Assembly (NCBI GenBank): GCA_003228415.1
Contig: QIDL01000376.1
Location: 1-5,337 of the forward strand
Direction: 5' to 3'
Length of the DNA: 5,337 nt
Source of the DNA: Gammaproteobacteria bacterium
GTDB taxonomy: Bacteria > Pseudomonadota > Gammaproteobacteria > Pseudomonadales > Azotimanducaceae
The notes under the pieces are model-generated. The model saw only the letters and a program-made list of their open reading frames with translations, made no database searches and was not told the origin of the DNA. Shown here piece by piece: positions 1 to 5,337 of this stretch. The number at the start of each line of letters is the position of its first letter. Within the stretch, counting starts at the first letter, position 1. Position numbers and translations under genes: made by a program.

Positions 1-581
1 CAGAGCCGCTCCAACTGCCAGACAGTGACCTCCAGAGGTCGCTTGAGATAGAGCCCGCCGCCTACGGCTACGAACTGATGCTCCAGCCGACGTTGGTACA
101 ACCTCACAGGTCTTGCGATCTGGGCATTGTCGGTTCGTGCTCGATCACAAATGTCCAGATCCTCCCGGGTAAGTACGCCGAGCGCCAGTGCGCATCCTGC
201 GATCCTGCCAAGATTGTCGATTGCGCGAGCACAGTCGGCATCGTTCAGATATCCGAGCACATCGTTGCAGACCACCAGATCCGGGGCCTGTTCTGGCTGA
301 TAGTCGATCACCGAGCCGTTGGTCCAGCCGTAGGTCCGGCACAGATACGCGCTGCTTTCCACACCTTCGGCGCGAGCGCGAGGGTAGTGCTTCTGTAGTG
401 CTCGGAGCAGTATTCCGGTGCCACAGCCGATGTCCAGAAACCCTTTCACCGCTACCTCCAGATGTTTCAGGTAGGCGGTGAGGAAAGCGGCCTGGCGCCG
501 GGTTGCCGCCGGAGTGATCGAGCGCGTTTCGGGATCGCGATAGAAGCGGTCATAGTAAGACTTGTCGAACTTTACCTGCAT
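1..581 (-). CDS. Class I SAM-dependent methyltransferase, partial (C-terminus beyond the left edge)
   Basis: Reading the minus strand from the ATG at 581-579 gives 193 uninterrupted codons that run off the left edge, so the C-terminus is missing. Residues 49-56 read LDIGCGTG, the glycine-rich motif I that binds S-adenosylmethionine in Rossmann-fold methyltransferases. About 20 residues later GVES (73-76) supplies the acidic residue (Glu75) expected at the end of strand 2 to hold the ribose. DLVVCNDVLGYL (101-112) fits the motif IV strand. The N-terminus (FDKSYYDRFYRDPETR) resembles the Y-x-x-x-Y lead-in common in small-molecule methyltransferases. The methyl acceptor cannot be deduced. The Shine-Dalgarno is weak (AGGG, complement of 592-595, 10 bases before the ATG), so the exact start is less certain than the gene. 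It is transcribed away from the flavoenzyme-amidase pair, and the palindrome at 622-638 lies in the shared upstream region. Confidence 0.88.
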   Translation of the reverse strand, partial: MQVKFDKSYYDRFYRDPETRSITPAATRRQAAFLTAYLKHLEVAVKGFLDIGCGTGILLRALQKHYPRARAEGVESSAYLCRTYGWTNGSVIDYQPEQAPDLVVCNDVLGYLNDADCARAIDNLGRIAGCALALGVLTREDLDICDRARTDNAQIARPVRLYQRRLEHQFVAVGGGLYLKRPLEVTVWQLERL

Positions 582-621
582 GGGAGATGAGCCCTGGCGT
601 ACAGATCGGTGTTCTTAAGGT

Positions 622-638
622 ATGCTCATTATGAGCAT
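622..638. promoter_or_regulatory. Perfect 17-base palindrome, candidate operator
   Basis: The sequence ATGCTCAT-T-ATGAGCAT has 8-base arms that are exact reverse complements around one central base. It lies in the 74-base spacer between the divergent methyltransferase and oxidoreductase genes and ends 18 bases before the oxidoreductase ATG. It overlaps weak -10-like hexamers on both strands: TATGCT at 621-626 (plus) and CATAAT, complement of 628-633 (minus). Symmetry, size and position fit a dimeric repressor such as a TetR-, MarR- or GntR-type protein, but no regulator gene is visible and the regulator cannot be named. Seven-base half-sites also occur inside genes at 850-856 and 4012-4018 but are not paired there. 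With a one-base loop and no T-tract, it is not a convincing terminator. Confidence 0.55.
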
Positions 639-643
639 TGTCC

Positions 644-649
644 AGGGGA
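644..649 (+). promoter_or_regulatory. Ribosome binding site that sets the oxidoreductase start
   Basis: AGGGGA sits 6 bases before the ATG at 656. An in-frame TTG at 638 would extend the protein by six residues, but it lies upstream of this Shine-Dalgarno sequence, has no comparable site of its own and overlaps the palindrome. The ATG at 656 is therefore the better start. Confidence 0.75.
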
Positions 650-655
650 AGACTT

Positions 656-2038
656 ATGGCCGACGTTGTCTCTGAATTGATTCAAGCACTCGGTGAAGAT
701 TGCGTGATCACCGGCGCGGCGGTTGCCGAACGTATGGCGGGAATCTGGCGCTCGGATCCCATTCAGGCGAAGGCGGTACTGCGTCCACGCAGTACCGAGC
801 AGGTGAGTCAGGCATTGAAAATCTGCCATGCCCACGGTCAATCGGTGGTTGCTCATGGTGGGCTGACCGGCCTCGTGGAGAGCGCGATCACGACACCCGA
901 TGACGTGGCTCTATCGCTGGAACGTCTCAATGTGATCGAAGAAATCAATCCGGTGGACCGGACCATGGTGGTGCAGAGCGGCGTGGTGTTGCAGACCTTG
1001 CAGGAAGCGGCCGATGATCACGATCTGATGTTTCCACTCGATCTCGGGGGCCGCGGCAGTTGCACCATCGGCGGTAACATATCGACCAATGCCGGTGGCA
1101 ATCGAGTCATTCGCTATGGGATGACGCGCGACATGGTGCTCGGGCTTGAAGCCGTGCTGGCGGATGGCACCGTGGTCTCCTCTCTGAATCAAATGATCAA
1201 GAACAATGCCGGCTACGACTTGAAACAACTGTTCATAGGCACCGAGGGAAGCCTTGGGGTGGTCACCCGAGCGGTGCTGCGGCTCCGGGAAAAACCCAAT
1301 TCGCAGGCGACCTTGTTTGTTGCTGTGGATGAATTCAGCAAACTTCAAAAGTTTTTGAAACACATGGATGCCGCATTGGGAGGTACGCTGTCCGCATTCG
1401 AGGTCATGTGGAATAACTTTTACCGGCTTGTCACAACGGAGCCTGCGACCAATCAGCCACCGATCCCCCAGGACTATCCGTTCTACGTGCTGGTGGAAGC
1501 CATTGGCAGCAACGAGGCCCAGGTCGAAGAGGTGCTGGCGGATGCCTATGAGAAGGATCTGATCGCGGACGCGGTCATTGCAAAATCGGAAGCTCAGCGC
1601 CAGCAGCTCTGGGCGATGCGCGATGATGTGGCGCAATGTTTCCGTTACGCGCCGAACTATGCGTTCGATGTGAGTCTGAGAATTTCCTGTATGGAAGCGT
1701 ACCTGGCCGAGGTCAATCAGCGACTCAGTGATCGCTACGATGAAGTACATAACTTCACCTTCGGCCACATGGGAGACGGCAACCTGCATCTGGTGATCTC
1801 GGTCGGGGAAGACAGGCCGGAAACCAAAGCCGGGGTCGAACAATGTGTATACGAGCCGCTGGTGGATATCTCCGGTTCAGTATCTGCCGAACACGGGGTG
1901 GGTCTCGAGAAGAAGCCCTATCTGGGTGTTTCCAGGAGCGAGACTGAAATCGAGCTGATGCGAACGGTGAAATTGGCACTCGATCCCAAGGGTATTCTCA
2001 ATCCAGGGAAGATCTTCGATCTGGAAGCGCGGGTGTGA
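656..2038 (+). CDS. FAD-binding oxidoreductase, GlcD / D-2-hydroxyglutarate dehydrogenase-like
   Basis: This 460-residue protein has the two-domain plan of the vanillyl-alcohol oxidase/PCMH flavoprotein family. The FAD-binding half (about 38-212) shows HGGLTGL (67-73), CTIGGNISTNAGG (136-148) and KNNAGYDLKQLFIGTEGSLG (182-201), the segments that wrap the FAD pyrophosphate and isoalloxazine. The C-terminal half (about 213-456) carries GHMGDGNLH (370-378) and SAEHG (410-414). In human D2HGDH the equivalent two His and one Glu bind a catalytic metal, here His371, His378 and Glu412. The family oxidises D-2-hydroxy acids (2-hydroxyglutarate, lactate, glycolate) to 2-oxo acids. No cysteine-rich Fe-S domain is present, so electrons probably go to ETF, quinone or another acceptor. 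The length is normal. The protein looks cytosolic, with no signal peptide. Its stop overlaps the amidase start by 4 bases. The substrate is not determined, and D-lactate dehydrogenase is an alternative. Confidence 0.92.
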   Translation: MADVVSELIQALGEDCVITGAAVAERMAGIWRSDPIQAKAVLRPRSTEQVSQALKICHAHGQSVVAHGGLTGLVESAITTPDDVALSLERLNVIEEINPVDRTMVVQSGVVLQTLQEAADDHDLMFPLDLGGRGSCTIGGNISTNAGGNRVIRYGMTRDMVLGLEAVLADGTVVSSLNQMIKNNAGYDLKQLFIGTEGSLGVVTRAVLRLREKPNSQATLFVAVDEFSKLQKFLKHMDAALGGTLSAFEVMWNNFYRLVTTEPATNQPPIPQDYPFYVLVEAIGSNEAQVEEVLADAYEKDLIADAVIAKSEAQRQQLWAMRDDVAQCFRYAPNYAFDVSLRISCMEAYLAEVNQRLSDRYDEVHNFTFGHMGDGNLHLVISVGEDRPETKAGVEQCVYEPLVDISGSVSAEHGVGLEKKPYLGVSRSETEIELMRTVKLALDPKGILNPGKIFDLEARV

Positions 2039-3426
2039 CCGAGCTGCACTATGCGAGCCTTGGTGACGTCTGTGCACGGATAAAGAGCGGAGAGACGACC
2101 TCGGTGCAGGTCACCGAAACGCTGCTCGAACGTATCGGCCGGCTCGAAGGTGAGCTGCATGCCTATGCGATGGTGCTTGCCGATGAAGCTCTGGAGACGG
2201 CTGCTCGGTTGGATAAAGCGCGGGCCGATGGACAGCCGCTGGGACTTCTGCACGGTGTGCCTGTCGCGCTGAAAGACCTGCTCTTTACCAAAGGCCTGGC
2301 CACGGCGAGTGGTACCCGGGTTATGGCCGACTTCATCCCGGATGAGGATGCCACCGTGGTAGCACGGCTGCGGGAAGCGGGCGCGGTCGTGATTGGGAAA
2401 ACCCAACTCACCGAAGGCGCCTATGGCGTCCACCATCCCGATATTGAGGCCCCGAAAAATCCCTGGGATCCGGAGCGTTGGCCGGGGGTATCGTCATCCG
2501 GATCGGCAGTGGCTGTCGCCGCAGGTCTTGCCTATGGTGCGCTCGGATCCGACACCGGTGGCAGTATCCGATTCCCATCTGCCAGTTGTGGCATCGTGGG
2601 ACTGAAGCCTACCTATGGTCGGGTCAGCCGTCATGGGGCCTTCCCGCTGGCTGAATCGCTCGACCACATTGGCCCCATGACCCGCACGGTAGCGGATGCT
2701 GCACGAATGCTGCAAGCCATGGCCGGAGTAGATCCGCGGGATCCTACCAGTCTCAACGAGCCCGTCCCCAATTACGGCGCTGCCCTGGCAGAACGGTTGG
2801 CCGGCTTGAAGGTGGGTGTTGATTGGGACTATGTCGGTCGGGGTGTCGAAACTGTCGTCGCAGATACGATTCGTGATGCGTTGGCAGTACTGAAGAGCCT
2901 TGGTGCCGAGGTGATTGAAATCGTCATGCCAGAAAGTTACCAGACACTGGTCGCTCAGTGGGGCATCACCTGTGGTGTGGAATGTGCGAGCGCCCATCGC
3001 AAATACTATCCGGCCCAGAAGAGTCTCTATGGTCCTGTGCTCGCTGACCTCATCGAACTCGGACTGCACCCGCCGGAAGGAGTTTATGCCGCCCTGGAGA
3101 GGACCCGCGGCGTATTTGCTGAAGCCCTTAACAAGCTGTTCGACAACGTGGAGCTGCTGATCTCACCCTGTATGCCCTATCTGCCGCCCGGTACCGAAGG
3201 CATTATGGAACTTGCCAACGATCCGGAGCGTGCCAACGGTCTCACTTTTACAGCACCATTTGACTACTCCGGGCATCCCACTCTCAGTCTTCCCGCCGGA
3301 CTTTCAAGAGAAAGATTGCCGAAGTCTTTTCAGCTCATAGGCCCGTGGTTAGGCGAACCTGTATTGATTGGCGCTGGTTCCGCTTTTGAAAACGCCACGG
3401 GCTTCAGAGAGCATCCGATTCCGTAG
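2035..3426 (+). CDS. Amidase signature family hydrolase
   Basis: This 463-residue protein spans a full amidase-signature domain. The Ser-cisSer-Lys triad is readable: Lys80 in VALKDL, cis-Ser153 in PGVSSSGS, and nucleophile Ser177 in GSDTGGSIRFPS. The 24-residue gap between the two serines matches FAAH and GatA. SCGIVGLKPTYGRVS (184-198) and DHIGPMTRT follow as expected. The family hydrolyses amide bonds to a carboxylate plus ammonia or an amine. The glycine-rich loop reads GVSSSGS instead of the usual GGSSGGS. No GatB or GatC gene is adjacent, so a stand-alone amidase is more likely than a Glu-tRNA amidotransferase subunit. The GTG start lies in the overlap GTGA with the upstream stop, with GGAAG (2023-2027) 7 bases before it; the first in-frame ATG would remove 45 residues. 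Translational coupling to the oxidoreductase is likely. Substrate unknown. Confidence 0.92.
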   Translation: MTELHYASLGDVCARIKSGETTSVQVTETLLERIGRLEGELHAYAMVLADEALETAARLDKARADGQPLGLLHGVPVALKDLLFTKGLATASGTRVMADFIPDEDATVVARLREAGAVVIGKTQLTEGAYGVHHPDIEAPKNPWDPERWPGVSSSGSAVAVAAGLAYGALGSDTGGSIRFPSASCGIVGLKPTYGRVSRHGAFPLAESLDHIGPMTRTVADAARMLQAMAGVDPRDPTSLNEPVPNYGAALAERLAGLKVGVDWDYVGRGVETVVADTIRDALAVLKSLGAEVIEIVMPESYQTLVAQWGITCGVECASAHRKYYPAQKSLYGPVLADLIELGLHPPEGVYAALERTRGVFAEALNKLFDNVELLISPCMPYLPPGTEGIMELANDPERANGLTFTAPFDYSGHPTLSLPAGLSRERLPKSFQLIGPWLGEPVLIGAGSAFENATGFREHPIP

Positions 3427-3817
3427 ATCCCAGGTCGACGTAACAAGCCGACGTAAACCGCGGACTGCAGATGGCAAGAAAAATGAGGTCCTTGCAGCCA
3501 ACGTTTCGAATTTGCTGAGGGCACTGCGGTGGGATGATGGTGACGTCTCCAGGACCTACCCGCTCCCGGGTGTCGCCGACTTGCAGCTCTCCGTGACCTT
3601 CGAGAATGACATATCGTTCAGTCGTCGCCGTCAGCCGGTGGCGCCGGGTTTCTCCGCCGACGGGCACTCGCGCTCTGGCGATTGAAACGGACGGGTCCGA
3701 TTCGCTGTTACTGAGTTCGAGGATGAAGCAGCCTTCTTCGAAGTAATACTCAGCAGCGGTGTTCGGGTGGATGACGGTGGCCCCTGGATGGTCCTCATCG
3801 GACTTTTGCTGTGTCAT
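3404..3817 (-). CDS. Small single-domain cupin protein
   Basis: This 137-residue protein has one cupin barrel (about 45-118). Cupin motif 1 is RRHRLTATTERYVILEGHG (58-76), and motif 2 is GDVTIIPPQCPQQIRN (90-105). Of the four usual metal ligands, His60 and Glu67 remain. The second His of the HxH pair is Leu62, and the motif 2 His is Gln101. Some cupin subfamilies, from memory, carry a similar ERYVILEG-type motif with Gln in place of the last His, so this may be a subfamily trait and not decay. It may bind metal weakly, bind a small ligand without metal, or act as an isomerase or sensor; no reaction can be assigned. The start has a strong Shine-Dalgarno. It is probably the last gene of the hydratase operon, 63 bases after the membrane protein. 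Its final codons overlap the amidase end on the other strand. Confidence 0.85.
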   Translation of the reverse strand: MTQQKSDEDHPGATVIHPNTAAEYYFEEGCFILELSNSESDPSVSIARARVPVGGETRRHRLTATTERYVILEGHGELQVGDTRERVGPGDVTIIPPQCPQQIRNVGCKDLIFLAICSPRFTSACYVDLGSTESDAL

Positions 3818-3824
3818 TGTACAA

Positions 3825-3831
3825 CCTCCCC
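3825..3831 (-). promoter_or_regulatory. Strong ribosome binding site of the cupin gene
   Basis: On the minus strand GGGGAGG lies 7 bases before the ATG at 3817-3815. It is the strongest Shine-Dalgarno match in the window and fixes the cupin start. It also suggests efficient independent translation despite the 63-base gap to the preceding gene. Confidence 0.75.
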
Positions 3832-3880
3832 GGTCGTGAATCGGTGGTGGTTCAGCCAGCGGTTCGACCGTTCCTGCCGC

Positions 3881-4270
3881 TCAGGCGTCGGGTGGTGCCG
3901 CGCACGTGGGGCACCAGAAGTAGCGGTTGAATACGGTCATGACCAGAGTGCCGCTGCCGAGCAGGGTGATGCAGAAGAAAACGACGTCTGCCAGCGGATT
4001 ACCTAAAACGGTGAGCATGGTTGCCTGAGCCAGAATGTGGCTCGACAGGTAGATAGCCGGGTTGCGTCTAGGACTCGGCTCGAAGACTTTCCATAGTAGT
4101 AGCGCCATCGCGAAGTGCAGAACGAGAGCCATGGGCAGAACCACCGAAAGGAAATAGTTTGCGGTGAGATCTATATCCGCGGGCAGGGTCCGCATCCAGA
4201 GCACCGCAAGCACTTCCATCAGGGGTGTGCTCGCTATACCGGCCAGTACGACTAGCAGGATGCGGACCAT
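3881..4270 (-). CDS. Hypothetical four-helix inner-membrane protein with CPTC tail
   Basis: I do not recognise this 129-residue protein. It has four hydrophobic segments at roughly 4-26, 39-60, 72-90 and 93-114. Basic residues (Lys61, Arg68, Arg69) sit between segments 2 and 3, Arg3 lies at the N-terminus, and acidic Asp32 and Asp34 lie in the first loop. By the positive-inside rule both ends would be cytoplasmic. The C-terminus ends in FWCPTC followed by six residues, so the Cys120/Cys123 pair would face the cytosol and could bind a metal or be redox-active. The ATG at 4270 follows the hydratase stop by 8 bases, which suggests one transcript and coupled translation. The frame stays open upstream into the hydratase gene, but that extension is polar and arginine-rich, typical of an out-of-frame shadow. 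A role in transport, lipid handling or anchoring is possible but unsupported. Confidence 0.75.
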   Translation of the reverse strand: MVRILLVVLAGIASTPLMEVLAVLWMRTLPADIDLTANYFLSVVLPMALVLHFAMALLLWKVFEPSPRRNPAIYLSSHILAQATMLTVLGNPLADVVFFCITLLGSGTLVMTVFNRYFWCPTCAAPPDA

Positions 4271-4278
4271 GACTGATT

Positions 4279-5115
4279 TTACTCGAAGGTGAACACACCC
4301 TGATCGATCACCACCTCGCCGTTCTGATTGGTGGTTCTGAACAAGGCGCTGTTGCCGTCTACCCACATACTGATCGTGAGGGCATCTCCGGGAATGACAG
4401 GTTTCGAGAAGCGACTTTTCATACTCTTGAAGCGGCTGGCATCTCCTGCACAGAGGCTGTGCAACAGCGCCCGCCCGGTGAATCCCCAGGAGCACAGGCC
4501 ATGCAGGATCGGTTTCTCAAATCCTCCCATGGCAGCGAAAGAGGGGTCTGAGTGTAGCGGATTGCGATCGCCTGATAGCCGATAAGTGAGTGCCTGGTCC
4601 TCCCGGGTCGCGTAAGTCACCTGCTGGTCCGGATCGCGCTCCGGAAACTCGATTTTCACCGCGGGACCACGCTCTCCGCCCCAGCCGCCTTCGCCACGAC
4701 AGAACATACTCATCCCGGTCTTCAACAGTGGCTTGCCTGTGGCCACATCGATGGAAGTCGATTCAAATTCCACAACGGCGGCAGATCCTTTGTCATAGAT
4801 ACCGGTGATCTTGCCGGTACTCTCGATCTCTCCGTTTGGCGGGATCTCTCCCAACAACTCGATACCCTGCTCGCCATGAACCATGAGTGCTGGATTGAAG
4901 CTGCCGATCTGGTCCATTGGGACGCCGCCGCCACCAATGATCACGGCAAAGGTGGGAAGGACTTTTTGAGGTAACTCCTTGGTATTTTCGGTGGTGAACT
5001 GCAGCTCATCGGTTCCCGCACCAACGCCCACCGCATAGAGCAAGGCATCTTTGGAGGTCCAGCTTCTTTTTGTTGGTGTTCCCACTGCACCAACCGCATC
5101 CGGGTTAATAGGCAC
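4279..5115 (-). CDS. MaoC-family enoyl-CoA hydratase 2 (double hotdog)
   Basis: This 278-residue protein has the length and two-hotdog layout of hydratase 2 enzymes such as the hydratase domain of peroxisomal MFE-2. The N-terminal hotdog (about 12-140) has lost the active-site motif but shapes the acyl pocket. The C-terminal hotdog (about 160-278) carries YRLSGDRNPLHSDP (178-191), a full match to the hydratase 2 motif, with Asp183 and His188 as the catalytic pair and Asn185 between them. GGFEKPILHGLCSWG (197-211) follows. The family adds water to trans-2-enoyl-CoA to give (3R)-hydroxyacyl-CoA; some members act on branched or sterol side-chain substrates. The start is GTG at 5115-5113, with GAGGA 9 bases upstream on the minus strand; no other in-frame start lies close by. 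It heads a probable operon with the membrane protein and cupin. No partner CoA enzymes are visible, so the pathway is open. Confidence 0.93.
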   Translation of the reverse strand: MPINPDAVGAVGTPTKRSWTSKDALLYAVGVGAGTDELQFTTENTKELPQKVLPTFAVIIGGGGVPMDQIGSFNPALMVHGEQGIELLGEIPPNGEIESTGKITGIYDKGSAAVVEFESTSIDVATGKPLLKTGMSMFCRGEGGWGGERGPAVKIEFPERDPDQQVTYATREDQALTYRLSGDRNPLHSDPSFAAMGGFEKPILHGLCSWGFTGRALLHSLCAGDASRFKSMKSRFSKPVIPGDALTISMWVDGNSALFRTTNQNGEVVIDQGVFTFE

Positions 5116-5289
5116 TGCTTTGTGTCCTCGTTGATTGCTGTAGGCGTCTAATGTAGCGCAATCTCCGGCGTACGCGCCAGCAGCGGGGAACTACAGTTTT
5201 TCTGCATTTTTCGTGCTTAGGATTTCCAATGCCTTGGTTTACACTGCACGATGCCCCGATCCACTTCGGAGACGAACTGAAAGAATCGC
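5116..5289. promoter_or_regulatory. Divergent intergenic region upstream of the hydratase operon
   Basis: This 174-base non-coding spacer separates the hydratase operon (leftward) from a gene start at 5290 (rightward), so promoters for both should lie here. The middle (about 5195-5245) is AT-richer than its surroundings, with T-runs. For the rightward gene a weak candidate is TTAGGA (5217-5222) and TACACT (5240-5245) with 17-base spacing. No convincing hexamer pair was found for the leftward operon. Assignment of promoters rests mainly on gene orientation. Confidence 0.35.
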
Positions 5290-5337
5290 ATGAGAGCTGA
5301 ACAGGTCTTGAAATTGTTTGCTAAATATCCTTTTGCT
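5290..5337 (+). CDS. Unidentified gene, first 16 codons only
   Basis: An ATG at 5290 opens a frame that stays open to the window edge and reads MRAEQVLKLFAKYPFA. It is divergent from the hydratase operon and follows an AT-rich stretch, which suits a gene start. The purine-rich GGAGA and GAAAGAA sequences upstream could serve as a ribosome site, but neither is ideal. Sixteen residues are too few to identify a family, and a chance open frame cannot be excluded. Confidence 0.4.
   Translation, partial: MRAEQVLKLFAKYPFA

Noticed and set aside
27..40. Inverted repeat GACCTC-CA-GAGGTC, possible hairpin or binding site.
   Set aside because: It lies inside the methyltransferase coding frame, has only 6-base arms and a 2-base centre too small for a stable loop, and the codons explain it.
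638..655. TTG at 638 as the start of the oxidoreductase.
   Set aside because: It lies upstream of the Shine-Dalgarno that serves the ATG at 656 and overlaps the palindrome; the extra six residues add nothing family-like.
911..1843. A 310-codon open frame on the minus strand inside the oxidoreductase gene.
   Set aside because: The translation is rich in His, Arg and Gln without recognisable motifs, and it is antisense to a clearly conserved enzyme; a shadow frame.
2728..2748. Near-palindrome around GATCCGCGGGATCC in the amidase gene.
   Set aside because: The arms are imperfect, and the repeat arises from two Asp-Pro codon pairs in the coding frame.
2035..3426. Calling the amidase GatA of the Glu-tRNA(Gln) amidotransferase.
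   Set aside because: No gatB or gatC is adjacent, and its partner is a flavoenzyme. The catalytic motifs are shared by the whole amidase-signature family.
3831..3870. Inverted repeat CGGTCG (3831-3836) and CGACCG (3865-3870) before the cupin gene, possible attenuator.
   Set aside because: Six-base arms with a 28-base loop are expected by chance; no T-tract or alternative pairing was seen.
4271..4495. Longer start for the membrane protein, extending it by 75 residues into the hydratase gene.
   Set aside because: The extension is polar and arginine-rich and overlaps conserved hydratase sequence; the ATG at 4270 right after the hydratase stop is a simpler start.
5133..5163. Inverted repeat GATTGC (5133-5138) and GCAATC (5158-5163) upstream of the hydratase, possible operator.
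   Set aside because: Only six bases per arm with a 19-base spacer; too likely by chance without comparison to relatives.

Overview
The window looks like chromosomal DNA from a moderately GC-rich proteobacterium, most likely a gammaproteobacterium. That placement is an impression from protein style and base composition and has not been tested by search. There are seven protein-coding genes (two cut by the window edges), no RNA genes, no mobile elements and no CRISPR. The longest stretch without a gene is about 170 bases, so the region is compact and ordinary in architecture.

Layout. On the minus strand, bases 1-581 hold the N-terminal 193 codons of a class I S-adenosylmethionine-dependent methyltransferase that runs off the left edge. 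A short divergent spacer (582-655) carries a perfect 8-1-8 palindrome at 622-638, the best regulatory site in the window. To its right, on the plus strand, are two overlapping genes: a GlcD/D-2-hydroxyglutarate-dehydrogenase-type FAD oxidoreductase (656-2038) and an amidase-signature hydrolase (2035-3426), joined by a 4-base GTGA stop/start overlap. Facing them on the minus strand is a likely three-gene operon, in transcription order: a double-hotdog MaoC-type enoyl-CoA hydratase 2 (5115-4279), a four-helix membrane protein of unknown function (4270-3881) and a small cupin (3817-3404). The last 23 bases of the cupin gene overlap the amidase gene tail to tail. A second divergent spacer (5116-5289) leads to the first 16 codons of an unidentified plus-strand gene leaving the right edge.

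How the genes may work together. The oxidoreductase and amidase are almost certainly co-translated. A simple inferred pathway is that the amidase releases a carboxylic acid, perhaps a D-2-hydroxy acid, from an amide and the flavoenzyme oxidises it to a 2-oxo acid. The hydratase points to acyl-CoA metabolism, but no CoA ligase, acyl-CoA dehydrogenase or thiolase is visible, so its pathway cannot be named. I see no clear sign of an undescribed defence, mobile or RNA-based system. The most unusual items are the uncharacterised membrane protein with a C-terminal Cys-Pro-Thr-Cys tail, the cupin with a degenerate metal site, and the palindrome in the divergent promoter region.
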